The notes: generated from the letters alone by a model not told the origin. A stretch of 56,623 nucleotides of DNA from Acidimicrobiia bacterium (GCA_009843865.1 VYCQ01000032.1:97671-154293), one strand, 5' to 3'. Shown: positions 7,717-16,906, counted from the stretch's first letter. Translations and numbers: made by a program.

Positions 7717-9670
7717 ATTGGCTTGGGATTTGTCGGTGAGTGTCGATCCTCGTCCGGTCAGCATGATCGGCGAACCGCTTCTATATGCTGATGGTGTTGA
7801 GCCCGAACTCTTAGCCGTCATTAGCGGTGCGGCTGATCGCCGCGTGGGATCCGATGAGCTGGCTAAGGCGATACGGGATTGGCCGACGGCATACCATCTT
7901 TCGCCTGAGCGGGCAGTGCTTTTAGCCCCTCTACGCATCGCTCCACAAGATCGGGTGTTGGATGTGGGCGCTGGTTCAGGTGTCAATACTCGGCTTTGCG
8001 CTGATTGGGGTGCGGTTGTTACTGCGTTGGAGGGGAGTGTAGCTAGAGCAGAGCTAATTGCTCATCGTTGTGCGGGTTTGGATCGGGTTGAGGTTCTATG
8101 TGGTCCATTAGATGGGCTTGATTTAGAGCGGCACGGGGCCTACGACGTGGTTCTCGTGGTGGGTGTGCTGGAATATGCCAGTACCTATGTTGGTGGTGGC
8201 GATGGACCGAAAGCCCTTCTTAATCACGTGGCCGCAGCCACAGCGCCGGATGGGGTGGTGGTATTAGCCATTGAAAATCGTTTGGGACTCAAATACTTGT
8301 TGGGTTTTCCTGAAGATCATTTGGGTTTGCCGTGGGTGGGTTTGGAGGGTTATCGGACGGGCGAACCCACAACTTGGTCTCGGCGGGAGCTAGCGCAGAT
8401 GTTGGCAGGTGCAGGTTTGTGCGTCCAGAAATGGATGTACCCATTTCCTGATTACAAGCTGCCCTCTGCTGTGTTGGCTGAGGAGGTTTATGAACGGCTC
8501 GATGGGGTTGACTTGGTGGATCAGATCGTAGGCCATCCCACTAGCAGTGAATTCACCCAGTCTGTGTTGTTAGCTGACGATCGAGATGCCCATCGAACCC
8601 TGGTAAAGGCAGGTCTGGGTCCTGATGTGGCTAACTCATTTTTGATTGTGGCTGGACGCTATCAGTCTGCTGTTGCCGATCGTGTGGATCACAAGGTGTT
8701 GGCATGGCGGGTGGCACCCGGACGATGCCAGCGTTGGCGGCAGCAGGCTGTCGTGGTCAACTCGGATCAGGGTTTGATCATTAAGCGCAAGCTCATGGCT
8801 CCAAAACAGCCCAAGACCCTAGAAGAGGTTGCGGAGCCTCAGGGATGGCTCCGACAAGCGGTGTTGGCCGAGGATGAGTATGTAGCGGGCCGTAACCTTG
8901 AGCAGTGTCTGTTGGACTGCGCACGTCAAGACGATGCTAATGGGGTGGTTGAGGCGTTGCGTGTTTGGCGTACCGCCCTAGCAGCTCATGAGAAGTCCAT
9001 TGATTCAGCGGCTGTGGCTCATCCCTATTTGCTCGCTGATGCTACGCGAGTGCTACCTCCAGAATGGCTGGATGCTGCTCCAGATAATTTCGTGGTCACC
9101 CCTCAAGGACTCAAGTTTGTGGATCGCGAATGGCTAGCCGTCGGGGGAGTGGATGTTCGTTTGGCTGTGGTTAGGGGTCTTTGGAAAACGGTCTCAGCTA
9201 TGTTGGCAGCACGTTGTCATATGCCTTGGCCGGTCACCTGGCGCAACGACCGTCTGGTGAAGCATCTAGGTGGGCTTATTGGCGAAGAAATTGACGATGA
9301 TCTGATGCAGCAATGGCATCAAGCTGAAGAGGATTTAATTCGTCAGGTTTACTGTCAGCCGGAGGTGCGGCTAGCTGAACTGCACGATGCTGGCAGCCGA
9401 TCTCGGATGGATCTTCTTGGATCGCAGTTGGCTCCGTACCGGCGTATGGAGCATCGGATGCGTCGCCAGGAGGAGCTCATCGCTGAGTTGCTTGAACCGC
9501 ATGAAACCGCGATGGCCTTAGAGCAGACTCAAGTCAAGCTAGAACAAGCAGAATCTCGGCTGACCGATGTTCAAGCAGAACTGCAAGAGGTTCAGGCACG
9601 CTTGGCCCGGGTGGCTTGGCGAGAGCGAATCCACAATGCCGTTGCTAGCGTGATTCGGTCTCAACGCTGA
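7694..9670 (+). CDS. SAM-dependent methyltransferase with central kinase-like region and C-terminal coiled coil (WbdD-like layout)
   Basis: This 658-aa protein starts at GTG 7694, inside the end of the ATPase gene (23-nt overlap). Residues ~80-260 are a class I methyltransferase: motif I RVLDVGAGSGVNTRL, then YDVVLVVGVLEYAS. Residues ~330-530 are less clear; FVDREWLAVGGVD near residue 475 recalls the metal-binding 'D-x-E/Q-W' turn seen in methyltransferase/kinase fusions, but a complete kinase set is not visible. Residues ~580-645 are a coiled coil rich in Glu/Gln/Leu (LEQTQVKLEQAESRL). WbdD of E. coli O9a has the order methyltransferase, kinase, coiled coil; it caps the polymer and measures its length. 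The order here, next to a Wzt with a sugar-binding tail, suggests the same job. Methyltransferase is secure; kinase activity is speculative. Confidence 0.8.
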   Translation: MIGRSDLELAWDLSVSVDPRPVSMIGEPLLYADGVEPELLAVISGAADRRVGSDELAKAIRDWPTAYHLSPERAVLLAPLRIAPQDRVLDVGAGSGVNTRLCADWGAVVTALEGSVARAELIAHRCAGLDRVEVLCGPLDGLDLERHGAYDVVLVVGVLEYASTYVGGGDGPKALLNHVAAATAPDGVVVLAIENRLGLKYLLGFPEDHLGLPWVGLEGYRTGEPTTWSRRELAQMLAGAGLCVQKWMYPFPDYKLPSAVLAEEVYERLDGVDLVDQIVGHPTSSEFTQSVLLADDRDAHRTLVKAGLGPDVANSFLIVAGRYQSAVADRVDHKVLAWRVAPGRCQRWRQQAVVVNSDQGLIIKRKLMAPKQPKTLEEVAEPQGWLRQAVLAEDEYVAGRNLEQCLLDCARQDDANGVVEALRVWRTALAAHEKSIDSAAVAHPYLLADATRVLPPEWLDAAPDNFVVTPQGLKFVDREWLAVGGVDVRLAVVRGLWKTVSAMLAARCHMPWPVTWRNDRLVKHLGGLIGEEIDDDLMQQWHQAEEDLIRQVYCQPEVRLAELHDAGSRSRMDLLGSQLAPYRRMEHRMRRQEELIAELLEPHETAMALEQTQVKLEQAESRLTDVQAELQEVQARLARVAWRERIHNAVASVIRSQR

Positions 9671-9671
9671 G

Positions 9672-10760
9672 TTAGCGGTTGGCTTCAAGTAAGTCTTGGA
9701 GGGCGTTCCACATCTGCTCACTGGTTGCCGAAATGTCAAATCGCCGGGCTGATTCAATTCCGTAGTCGCGCAAAGTTTTTCGTAAGTTGTTGTCGCTTAA
9801 GATCCTCTGCAAAGTGCAACCTAGGGTTGCAGGCGATTTATCGTTTAGGAGTAGTCCTGAACCTCCAAGTGTTTCTGGTATGGCAGCGGCCGCGTAAGCC
9901 ACCGCCGGCAGGCCCATTGACATGGCCTCCACCAGGGGCACGCCAAATCCTTCATGTTCGGAGGCGCTAAGAAACACATCCGCCGACTCGTAGTGTCGAC
10001 GTAGCTCATTGTCGGACACCTTGCCAGTAAACGTCACCTGAGAAGTGAGTCCAAGGTGCTGGGTGAGGTTTTTCAGCGCATGCTGATATGCCGGGGGGGA
10101 AGGTTCTCCTACAAGCATCAGCGTGGCCTTGGGTCGGAATTGCGATAGCACAGACAATGCTTTTATAAGGTCGTGCTGACATTTGTTTGGGGCGATTCGG
10201 CCAACAAACAAGATGTTGCCGCTGTCGGCAGGGATTGCCGAAGGCGCTGGGGGGCTCTGGGTGCGTAGGGTGTTTAGACACCAAAGCACCGGCACTACCT
10301 TTACATCGCGTATTCCGAGTGCTTTTAGCTCTGCTGCATTGAAATGAGAATCTGCTATGGCTCTGATGGTTAGTGGTGCGAGCTTGTCTAATTGTTGACG
10401 ACTGGCTTCTAGCACAGAGGCAAACTGAGGATTCCAGGATTCAAAAAACTTGGCAGGAGTAACGTTGTGATAGTTGAGAATAATGGGAATGTTCTTTTGA
10501 ATAATGTGGTCGACACATTGTGAAGTGATGGAGTGTTGCAGGATCGTGAAATCAGCAGAAGCTGTCCACTCATTAAGGGTGATGATGTTGGCATCTGCGG
10601 CATTGCTGTTATTTACAACGCCCTGCTTGTTGTATTTATGTGCGATAACTATTCTTGTTGAGATTCCCTGATTTTTAAGAAGTTGCTGGATTAAACGCGT
10701 ATGGTTGCCGGTTGCATCACCTTTATGCAGTTCTGGTAAAACAAGGTCTACCGATGTCAC
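9672..10760 (-). CDS. glycosyltransferase family 4
   Basis: This 362-aa protein has a GT-B fold. The C-terminal half holds the nucleotide-sugar site: NILFVGRIAPNKCQHDLI, then SASEHEGFGVPLVEAM with the E-x7-E pair of retaining GT4 enzymes. The N-terminal acceptor half contains ILNYHNVTPAKFF. There is no signal peptide or strong membrane segment, so it acts in the cytoplasm or peripherally on the membrane. It lies tail to tail with the methyltransferase gene with 1 nt between stops, and its start overlaps the stop of the GT2 gene upstream on the same strand by 4 nt (ATGA), so the two minus-strand genes form an operon. Sugar specificity is unknown. Confidence 0.9.
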   Translation of the reverse strand: MTSVDLVLPELHKGDATGNHTRLIQQLLKNQGISTRIVIAHKYNKQGVVNNSNAADANIITLNEWTASADFTILQHSITSQCVDHIIQKNIPIILNYHNVTPAKFFESWNPQFASVLEASRQQLDKLAPLTIRAIADSHFNAAELKALGIRDVKVVPVLWCLNTLRTQSPPAPSAIPADSGNILFVGRIAPNKCQHDLIKALSVLSQFRPKATLMLVGEPSPPAYQHALKNLTQHLGLTSQVTFTGKVSDNELRRHYESADVFLSASEHEGFGVPLVEAMSMGLPAVAYAAAAIPETLGGSGLLLNDKSPATLGCTLQRILSDNNLRKTLRDYGIESARRFDISATSEQMWNALQDLLEANR

Positions 10761-11851
10761 CTGCTGTTCAATTTTCTGCGAATCCGGTTGCTTAATCTGG
10801 CTTCTAGTTGCCTATTTTTTTCGGCTAAGAGATTGTCGCGTTCGGCAATTCGTGTATCGCGTTCGGCAATTCGCGTGTCGCGTTCGCTTACGCGATCTTT
10901 CCATTCTCGAAGAGTATTTTCTTGTTCTGTAAGTGACCATCTGAGGCTAGCTATATGTGATCGTAATCCTTCTAGTTGCACTGCTAAGGCGATATTTTGA
11001 TCCCGAAGGCGCATGATTTCTTCGTGGGAGGGGTCAAGCAAATCTGCTGGCTTGGCTCGTGGTGCTGTTGAGGGGTTTTCTAAAAGCTGTTCGAAATTTG
11101 AACTCCAGCGACGGGTGAAGCGTTCTTTTTCCCAATCTTCGATAATTGGTGGTCGGCTGCTACTCTCGTGATGGGTTAATTGTACTTTGGGGTCTACAAC
11201 CACCCGAAAGCCACATCTCCGGAGTCGCAAGCAGAGATCTACGTCGCCGTAAGAAACAGGAAATTCGGGCGACATGCCACCCACTGTTAAGAAGTCGTTT
11301 TTTCGCATTAGCAGGCAAGCCCCAGTTGCAGCACCCACATTAATTGGTTCGCTCGCTGTCACCATGGGTACTTCGTTTGGACTTTTGCCGCGACATAAGT
11401 GGATGGGTTGACCCTGTTCAAACTCAATGCCGATGTGTTGTATGTGGGCATTGGGATATGTGAGGAGGGCTCCCACAGCTCCCACGTTAGGGTCTTGCAG
11501 ATGATCGGCCATTTGTTGCAGCCAAATAGTCCCTTCAGCTTCGGTGTCATCATTCAATATGAGTACTTGTTGACTTACGCTGATTAACACCCCAGTGTTC
11601 ACCGCTCGTGAGAAGTCAAAAGGGCCGGGCCCGCGGTGAACAACTCTAATAGGCATCTTAGACAGGTAATCAGCAGGCTCACCCTCATACTCGTCGCCTA
11701 TGACCACGACGATCTCACGCGGTGCTGGGTTTAATGAGCTAAGCGACTCTAAGCAGTGTTTGAGCATGGGCGTTTTCTGCCGTGTGCGGGTGCGGCCTGC
11801 GCTCGGAATGATTATTGAGGTGTGGGCTTGCCCAATATGAGGGATCATCAT
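10757..11851 (-). CDS. glycosyltransferase family 2 with C-terminal heptad-repeat coiled coil
   Basis: Residues ~10-250 of this 364-aa protein are a GT2 domain: TSIIIPSAGRTRTRQK, VLILNDDTEAEGTIWLQ (D-x-D equivalent), ATGACLLMRKNDF and VSYGDVDLCLRLRRCGF. Residues ~280-355 form a coiled coil that ends in tandem seven-residue units RDTRIAE, RDTRIAE, RDNLLAE, encoded by near-identical 21-bp DNA repeats. The basic tail RLSNRIRRKLNSR could touch the membrane or another protein. The coiled coil may set oligomer state or bind the coiled coil of the methyltransferase at 7694-9670; that pairing is a guess. It is the first gene of the minus-strand pair. Confidence 0.88.
   Translation of the reverse strand: MMIPHIGQAHTSIIIPSAGRTRTRQKTPMLKHCLESLSSLNPAPREIVVVIGDEYEGEPADYLSKMPIRVVHRGPGPFDFSRAVNTGVLISVSQQVLILNDDTEAEGTIWLQQMADHLQDPNVGAVGALLTYPNAHIQHIGIEFEQGQPIHLCRGKSPNEVPMVTASEPINVGAATGACLLMRKNDFLTVGGMSPEFPVSYGDVDLCLRLRRCGFRVVVDPKVQLTHHESSSRPPIIEDWEKERFTRRWSSNFEQLLENPSTAPRAKPADLLDPSHEEIMRLRDQNIALAVQLEGLRSHIASLRWSLTEQENTLREWKDRVSERDTRIAERDTRIAERDNLLAEKNRQLEARLSNRIRRKLNSR
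10839..10880 (-). repeat. 21-bp tandem repeat, two near-identical units, inside a GT2 gene
   Basis: CGTTCGGCAATTCG begins at 10839 and again at 10860, so the unit is 21 bp, with a partial third unit from 10881. The units encode the heptads RDTRIAE in the coiled-coil tail. A unit of seven codons can be gained or lost without breaking the frame or the heptad phase. Confidence 0.85.
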
Positions 11852-11895
11852 GGCATCTTCAATAATAATAATGTCATGCTCTTGGTATTAGCCTT

Positions 11896-13296
11896 GTGAG
11901 GGTGGCTACACGCATCGCGATCATTGGAGGCGGCCCTGCGGGACATACCTGTGCTACCTATGCGGCTCGTCTTGGTGCTGAGGTGACCCTGATTGAGCGC
12001 GACATCATTGGCGGCGCTGCTCATCTGTGGGATTGCGTGCCTTCCAAAGCGATGATTGGTACTGGTGGGGCTGTTTCGTTTTTAAATCGTATTTCGGGTA
12101 TGGGTTTAGACGATGTGGTGCCAAAAGTGGAGCACGAGGGTTTGCGGGATCGGGTGACTTACATTGAGAATTGCCTAGGCAACTCGGTCACTAATTTGCT
12201 CATTAGCCAGCAGGTGCGTCTGATTTCGGGTGAAGCTCGCATGATCGGACTCAACGAGGTGGAGGTGATTTTTAACGAGCAAGCTGACGAGAACTCTACC
12301 AAGGTTGCCAACAAGACCAGTGAGGTCATTAAGGCCGATTATGTGGTGCTAGCCACAGGCAGCAGACCCCGTGTTCCTAATTGGGCAGAACCCGACGGAG
12401 AGAGGGTGCTAACAACCAGACATGCTTATCCGCCTCCTGAGATACCCAAGCATTTGGTGGTTATAGGGTCTGGAGTAACGGGTGTGGAGTTTGTTCACAT
12501 GTTTGCTTCGTTTGGTGCTGAGGTAACCCTCATAGTAAGTCGTCAACAGGTGCTACCCAATAAGGATCCAGAGGTGGCCGCAGCCTTAGAAGAAAACTTC
12601 ATTGGTCGTGGTGTGAAGTTGTTTATGGGTGCTAGGGCCAACAAGGTTGAGGTCATTGGAGACTGCGTGTGGGTGCAGTGCGATGACGGTCGCACCGCAG
12701 TGGGATCACACGCCTTATTAGCTATAGGATCGGTGCCCAACTCCGATGGTTTGGGTTTAGAAGAAGCGGGTATCAAAACTGAGAACGGTTATGTGGTGGT
12801 AGATCACAACCTTCGTTCTAGCTTGCCTCATGTGTATGCTGCTGGTGATCTTTCGGGCAAGCTGCCACTGTCTTCTGTGGCATCCATGCAAGGGCGTAAG
12901 ATTGCCGAGCACATCATGGGGCTTCATGTGCGCCCGCACAAGCACATGGACTACGACAAAGCGGCATCAGCCATATTCACCGAGCCGGAGATTGCCGATG
13001 TGGGCTTAGTGGAGGCTGATGCTTTTGCTGAGGGTCGCAAGGTGCGGGTTACAAAGGTTCCGTTTTCTGTGTCGGCTAAGGCGTTGATTAACAACGACAC
13101 CCGTGGTTTTGTGAAGATCATCTCCGATCCGGCTACAGGGGTTATATTGGGCGGGTCAATTGTAGGCCGTCATGCTGCTGAACTGATTTCGGTGCTAGCT
13201 CTTGCTGTGAACGCCAGCCTCACGGTTGTAGATATTGCCAACAGCCTTTTAGTGCATCCCGCCCTGTCGGAGCTTTTGGCCGAAGCCGCTGAATGA
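11896..13296 (+). CDS. lpdA: LpdA-type NAD(P)H dehydrogenase (flavoprotein disulfide reductase family)
   Basis: This 466-aa FAD protein has an N-terminal dinucleotide fold (IAIIGGGPAGHTCATYA), a second NAD(P) fold (HLVVIGSGVTGVEF), the FAD-binding VYAAGDLSG motif and a C-terminal dimer domain. In true dihydrolipoamide dehydrogenases the active site is C-x4-C; here it reads GGAAHLWDCVPSK, with only the second cysteine. This matches actinobacterial LpdA (Rv3303c type), reported to reduce quinones with NAD(P)H rather than lipoamide. No pyruvate dehydrogenase genes lie nearby, which fits. GTG at 11896 is the first plausible start; GTG 11902 is an alternative. It is divergent from the GT2 gene, 44 bp away. 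Confidence 0.85.
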   Translation: MRVATRIAIIGGGPAGHTCATYAARLGAEVTLIERDIIGGAAHLWDCVPSKAMIGTGGAVSFLNRISGMGLDDVVPKVEHEGLRDRVTYIENCLGNSVTNLLISQQVRLISGEARMIGLNEVEVIFNEQADENSTKVANKTSEVIKADYVVLATGSRPRVPNWAEPDGERVLTTRHAYPPPEIPKHLVVIGSGVTGVEFVHMFASFGAEVTLIVSRQQVLPNKDPEVAAALEENFIGRGVKLFMGARANKVEVIGDCVWVQCDDGRTAVGSHALLAIGSVPNSDGLGLEEAGIKTENGYVVVDHNLRSSLPHVYAAGDLSGKLPLSSVASMQGRKIAEHIMGLHVRPHKHMDYDKAASAIFTEPEIADVGLVEADAFAEGRKVRVTKVPFSVSAKALINNDTRGFVKIISDPATGVILGGSIVGRHAAELISVLALAVNASLTVVDIANSLLVHPALSELLAEAAE

Positions 13297-13304
13297 TCGG
13301 CTGC

Positions 13305-13319
13305 CTATACAAGGTATAG
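13305..13319. terminator. short hairpin downstream of lpdA
   Basis: CTATAC (13305-13310) and GTATAG (13314-13319) form a perfect 6-bp stem with an AAG loop, just past the lpdA stop and before the convergent carboxylase gene. No T-run follows directly, so its role as a terminator is tentative. Confidence 0.35.
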
Positions 13320-13385
13320 CTTCGCAATCTTGCTGTTAACTGGCTGTTAGTGTTGATGTTATCGTCGCTTTTCTAACTGTGCTTT

Positions 13386-15155
13386 CTACTGCACTATTGC
13401 TACCACATCGCCTGCACCTACAGAGTCTCCCGTGGCTACTTTGATTTCTACTATCGTTCCAGCTTTTTCGGTACAGACATTGTTTTCCATTTTCATGGCT
13501 TCTAGAACCACGATGGGATCTCCCACCTCAACTGAGTCGCCTTGAGCCACCATCACCTTCACTATGGTGCCTTGCATTGGAACTGTGACATCTCCGCTTG
13601 AAGTGCTGGCGCTGGCGCGACCGCTTCCGGTTTGTTGCTGAGCACCTTTAACCCCGCCTGTGGTGCTTGGTGTTGCTGTGCTAGTAGGTGCTGCGGGGAC
13701 CCACATCTTGATCCCGTAGCGCTGACCGTTTACCTCCACGTTGACGTTGCGTTCTATGAGGGGCTCAGTGTCGGGCACGGTATCGGTAGCGCTTAGCTCA
13801 GCTTTTACTCCGGTGAGATCTAAAGTGTCTTCTACCCATTTGGTGGAGTGGTTGAGCCCGGCAAAGTCTGGGTGCGACAAGATGGCTATGTCAGCAGCAA
13901 TGGTGGTGGCCACACCCTTGATCTCTAGTTCGTTGAGAGCTCGTAAGGTTCTGGCTATGGCCGTTGGTCGATCCTTCCCCCAGCAGATCAGCTTGCCCAC
14001 CAAGTTGTCGTAATATTGGTTGATCTCGTCGCCTGCTTCGTAGCCGCCATCCCAGCGAGTGCCGTATCCGCTTGGCGGACATAGTTTGATGATCTGCCCC
14101 GGAGAGGGCAAGAAAGCACCTTCGGCAGGGTCTTCAGCGTTAATTCGCACCTCGATAGCATGGCCGGTGATCTGAATGTCTTGTTGTGTAAACGGTAGGG
14201 GCTGACCTGAGGCCACCCTGATTTGTTGCTCTACCAAGTCCACGCCAGTGATTAACTCGGTAGCAGGGTGCTCAACCTGCAAGCGGGTGTTCATCTCTAA
14301 GTAGTAGAACTCGCCATCTTCATAGAGGAACTCCACTGTGCCAGCGTTTACGTAGTTGCAGCTTTGGGCTACCTGAACGGCTGCTTGTCCCATAGCAGTG
14401 ATGATGTTGGGGTCAATACCGGCTGCGGGCGCTTCTTCGATAAGTTTTTGGTGACGGCGCTGGGCTGAGCAGTCGCGTGTGCCTAGATAAACGCAGTTGC
14501 CATGCTCGTCGGCTAGCACCTGCACTTCCACATGGCGGGGTTTAGGCAGGTAGCGCTCTATGTAGATTTCGTCGCGCCCGAAGTAGTTCAATGCTTCTCG
14601 TTGCGCGGAGCTAATCGCATTAGCCGCCTCTTCAGCTTTTGCTACAACCTTCATCCCGCGACCGCCTCCGCCGTAGGCAGCTTTGATGGCCACGGGGTAA
14701 CCATGTTCGGCACCAAAGGCTAGTACTTGTTCGGGTTTGGTGATCAGATCGGTGGTCCCTGGCACGCCTGCTACGCCTGCCCGCTCGGCTGCTTGGCGGG
14801 CTGAGATTTTGTCGCCCATGATCTCAATGGCCTCAGGGTTCGGGCCAATAAAAGCCACCTGCTGTGTGGTTATGGCCCGGGCAAAGTCTGCATTTTCAGA
14901 TAAAAAGCCGTAGCCAGGATGCACTCCATCGACATCTGCGCGTTGGATAATCTCCAATATGGCTTCGGTGTTCAGATAGCTTTCGGCGGCGGTTTGCCCT
15001 CCTAGAGCGTAAGCTTCGTCTGCTAACCGCACATGTAAAGCGTTTCGATCTAGTTCGGAGTAAACCGCCACGGTAGCGATGTTCATTTCCTTGCAGGCGC
15101 GGATCACTCGCACCGCTATTTCGCCTCTGTTGGCCACCATCACTTTGGATAACAC
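13386..15155 (-). CDS. accA: acetyl/propionyl-CoA carboxylase alpha chain (biotin carboxylase + BCCP)
   Basis: This 589-aa protein fuses biotin carboxylase to its carrier domain. Residues ~1-445 are biotin carboxylase: VMVANRGEIAVRVIRA at the start, the ATP-grasp glycine loop AYGGGGRGMKVV, and QVEHPATELITGVDLV. A Ser/Thr/Gly-rich linker (~490-515) leads to the BCCP domain with the biotinylation site VLEAMKMEN and a C-terminal VVAIVQ. It would carboxylate its own biotin and pass CO2 to a carboxyltransferase beta chain encoded elsewhere, making malonyl- or methylmalonyl-CoA. The biotin ligase gene diverges from it, 73 bp away. The start is GTG at 15155. The symbol follows actinobacterial usage. 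Confidence 0.93.
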   Translation of the reverse strand: MLSKVMVANRGEIAVRVIRACKEMNIATVAVYSELDRNALHVRLADEAYALGGQTAAESYLNTEAILEIIQRADVDGVHPGYGFLSENADFARAITTQQVAFIGPNPEAIEIMGDKISARQAAERAGVAGVPGTTDLITKPEQVLAFGAEHGYPVAIKAAYGGGGRGMKVVAKAEEAANAISSAQREALNYFGRDEIYIERYLPKPRHVEVQVLADEHGNCVYLGTRDCSAQRRHQKLIEEAPAAGIDPNIITAMGQAAVQVAQSCNYVNAGTVEFLYEDGEFYYLEMNTRLQVEHPATELITGVDLVEQQIRVASGQPLPFTQQDIQITGHAIEVRINAEDPAEGAFLPSPGQIIKLCPPSGYGTRWDGGYEAGDEINQYYDNLVGKLICWGKDRPTAIARTLRALNELEIKGVATTIAADIAILSHPDFAGLNHSTKWVEDTLDLTGVKAELSATDTVPDTEPLIERNVNVEVNGQRYGIKMWVPAAPTSTATPSTTGGVKGAQQQTGSGRASASTSSGDVTVPMQGTIVKVMVAQGDSVEVGDPIVVLEAMKMENNVCTEKAGTIVEIKVATGDSVGAGDVVAIVQ

Positions 15156-15228
15156 ATCTCTTATGCTGCCAGAAGGCAGCGATCTTGCGCGAATAATTAG
15201 CGGCTAAGAAAAAAAAGGGGCTCTTGTA

Positions 15229-15993
15229 ATGGCAGATGTAACGGCAGATGTTGAGGTGGCTGGCTTTGACGTGTCTTGGGTGGCTGAAACCGGTTCCACC
15301 AATGCTGATCTGCTTCTAGCAGCTCAAAGAGGTGCTCCTGCTAATTTGGTGTTAGCAGCCGATTATCAAAGCCAAGGTAAAGGGCGACGAGGGCGCAGCT
15401 GGCAAGCCGCAGCGGGGTCTGGCTTGTTGTTTTCGGTTTTAATCAGACCTCAGCTTAGCGTGGAGTCTGCTGGCTTGGTGACTACAGCTTTGGCATTCAG
15501 TGCAGCAGTGTCATGTGAGCAGATGACCGGAGTGAGGTCTCTGTTGAAGTGGCCGAATGATTTGGTTGTGCAGGATCGCAAGCTAGCGGGAGTGCTGGCT
15601 GAATCGGTTGTGGTTGGAGGCAGGCTTGAGGCGGTGATAGTGGGCATGGGCCTGAACGTGCGATCTGGATCGATACCTGTCGAAATTGCTACCTCAGCAG
15701 TTGACCTTGAGGGTATTTGCAACTCGGTTGTGGACCGCAAAGAGCTTTTGGCTGCAATATTAGTCAGGTTTGCCTTTTGGATGGGTCAAGTCGAGGAATC
15801 CACTGGCCAAGCAGCACTTGTTGATGCCGTCCGTCAACACTCGGCGACGCTAGGTCGGCAGGTGTTGGTGGAGTTAGGGGATGGAACGGTTTTACAGGGT
15901 TTGGCTCAGGATTTAGATCATCAAGGTGCGCTTCTACTTGCAGATGGAACAAGGATCGTTGAAGGCGATGTTGTGCATCTGCGTAAGGCTTAA
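15229..15993 (+). CDS. birA: biotin--[acetyl-CoA-carboxylase] ligase
   Basis: This 254-aa enzyme attaches biotin to the BCCP lysine. It shows the ligase signatures VAETGSTNADLLLAA, the biotinoyl-AMP loop QGKGRRGRSWQA, SLLKWPNDLVV with the catalytic Lys, and KLAGVLAESV, followed by a small SH3-like C-terminal domain. There is no N-terminal winged-helix domain, so this is a group I ligase with no repressor function. It diverges from the biotinylated carboxylase gene and probably serves it directly. Start ATG 15229 is the clear choice. Confidence 0.93.
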   Translation: MADVTADVEVAGFDVSWVAETGSTNADLLLAAQRGAPANLVLAADYQSQGKGRRGRSWQAAAGSGLLFSVLIRPQLSVESAGLVTTALAFSAAVSCEQMTGVRSLLKWPNDLVVQDRKLAGVLAESVVVGGRLEAVIVGMGLNVRSGSIPVEIATSAVDLEGICNSVVDRKELLAAILVRFAFWMGQVEESTGQAALVDAVRQHSATLGRQVLVELGDGTVLQGLAQDLDHQGALLLADGTRIVEGDVVHLRKA

Positions 15994-16003
15994 GGGTGAA
16001 TCT

Positions 16004-16906
16004 CTAAGGATCAATTTCTGTAGCCATTAGCTGTTCAAAAGCCTCAGAAGCAGCTTGGGTGGCAGGGCCTGGGCATAATCTCAGGCGTTGGTTGTCCACC
16101 GTGTGGATGGGGTGGATATTGCGGGTGGTAGAGCAAAGAAACGCTTCGGCAGCGGCGGCGAGCGCTGGAAGGGGGATATCTTGTTCCTTAGCACCGGTGA
16201 GTTCAATCAGCAGCTGTCTGGTGACACCCGCTAAACAGCCTGAAGCCAGTGAAGGTGTGATGAGTTGACCTCGATGTACTAGGAACACGTTGCTCCCGGT
16301 GCCTTCGCAAAGTTGGCCTTTGGTGTTAGGAAAAATAGCTTCTGTTGCCCCCTTTGCAGCGGCTAGCGAGAGGGCGCGTACGTTGGCACCATAGGACACG
16401 GTCTTTAGTCCTGCTAGGGGGCTGTTTTCGTTGATCGACCAAGACATCGTTGCTACTGCTGAGGATTGTGGCCACGGTGTTTGCGGTGTGGCGGCAATGA
16501 TTGCGGTTGGCTCGCTGTGGCCTCTAGCGCTGCCCAAAGGGCCGGTTCCGCTGCTAATCGTCACCCTCAATCGGCCTTCATTTAGGCCATTAGCATCTGT
16601 TACATCCATCATTGCCTGACGCAACTCATCGGTGTCGGGTAGGGCAATTTTCATCTGCTGAGCTGAAAAGGTCAGCCGTTCTAAGTGCCGGCTGATCGCA
16701 AAGGGCATGCCTCGCACAATTACGAGGGTTTCGAACACGGCATCACCTACCAACCAACCGTGATCGAACGGGGAAATTTGAACCTCATTGGCTGGTAGTA
16801 GAACGCCGTTCAGCCAAACTATGCGGTCTTCCAGAGGGATTTGAGATGTAGACGATGAAGATTCAGATACTGTGTTTGTTTCAGAGGAAGCATTTGTGGG
16901 GGTCAT
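16004..16906 (-). CDS. pabC: aminotransferase class IV, probable aminodeoxychorismate lyase
   Basis: The frame stays open upstream to 16972, but ATG 16906 is preferred because it overlaps the pabB stop as ATGA. The 300-aa product is a PLP fold-type IV enzyme: WLNGVLLPANEVQISPFDHGWLVGDAVFET, LKTVSYGANVRALSLAAAKG (the Lys being the likely PLP lysine) and CEGTGSNVFLV. Coupling to pabB argues for ADC lyase, which releases pyruvate from aminodeoxychorismate to give p-aminobenzoate for folate. A branched-chain or D-amino-acid aminotransferase is the alternative from family alone. A Ser/Thr-rich N-terminal leader of ~22 residues is not typical. Confidence 0.82.
   Translation of the reverse strand: MTPTNASSETNTVSESSSSTSQIPLEDRIVWLNGVLLPANEVQISPFDHGWLVGDAVFETLVIVRGMPFAISRHLERLTFSAQQMKIALPDTDELRQAMMDVTDANGLNEGRLRVTISSGTGPLGSARGHSEPTAIIAATPQTPWPQSSAVATMSWSINENSPLAGLKTVSYGANVRALSLAAAKGATEAIFPNTKGQLCEGTGSNVFLVHRGQLITPSLASGCLAGVTRQLLIELTGAKEQDIPLPALAAAAEAFLCSTTRNIHPIHTVDNQRLRLCPGPATQAASEAFEQLMATEIDP

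Noticed and set aside
11896-13296. E3 component of pyruvate dehydrogenase
   Set aside because: The first redox Cys is missing and no E1 or E2 gene is near; the LpdA group fits better.
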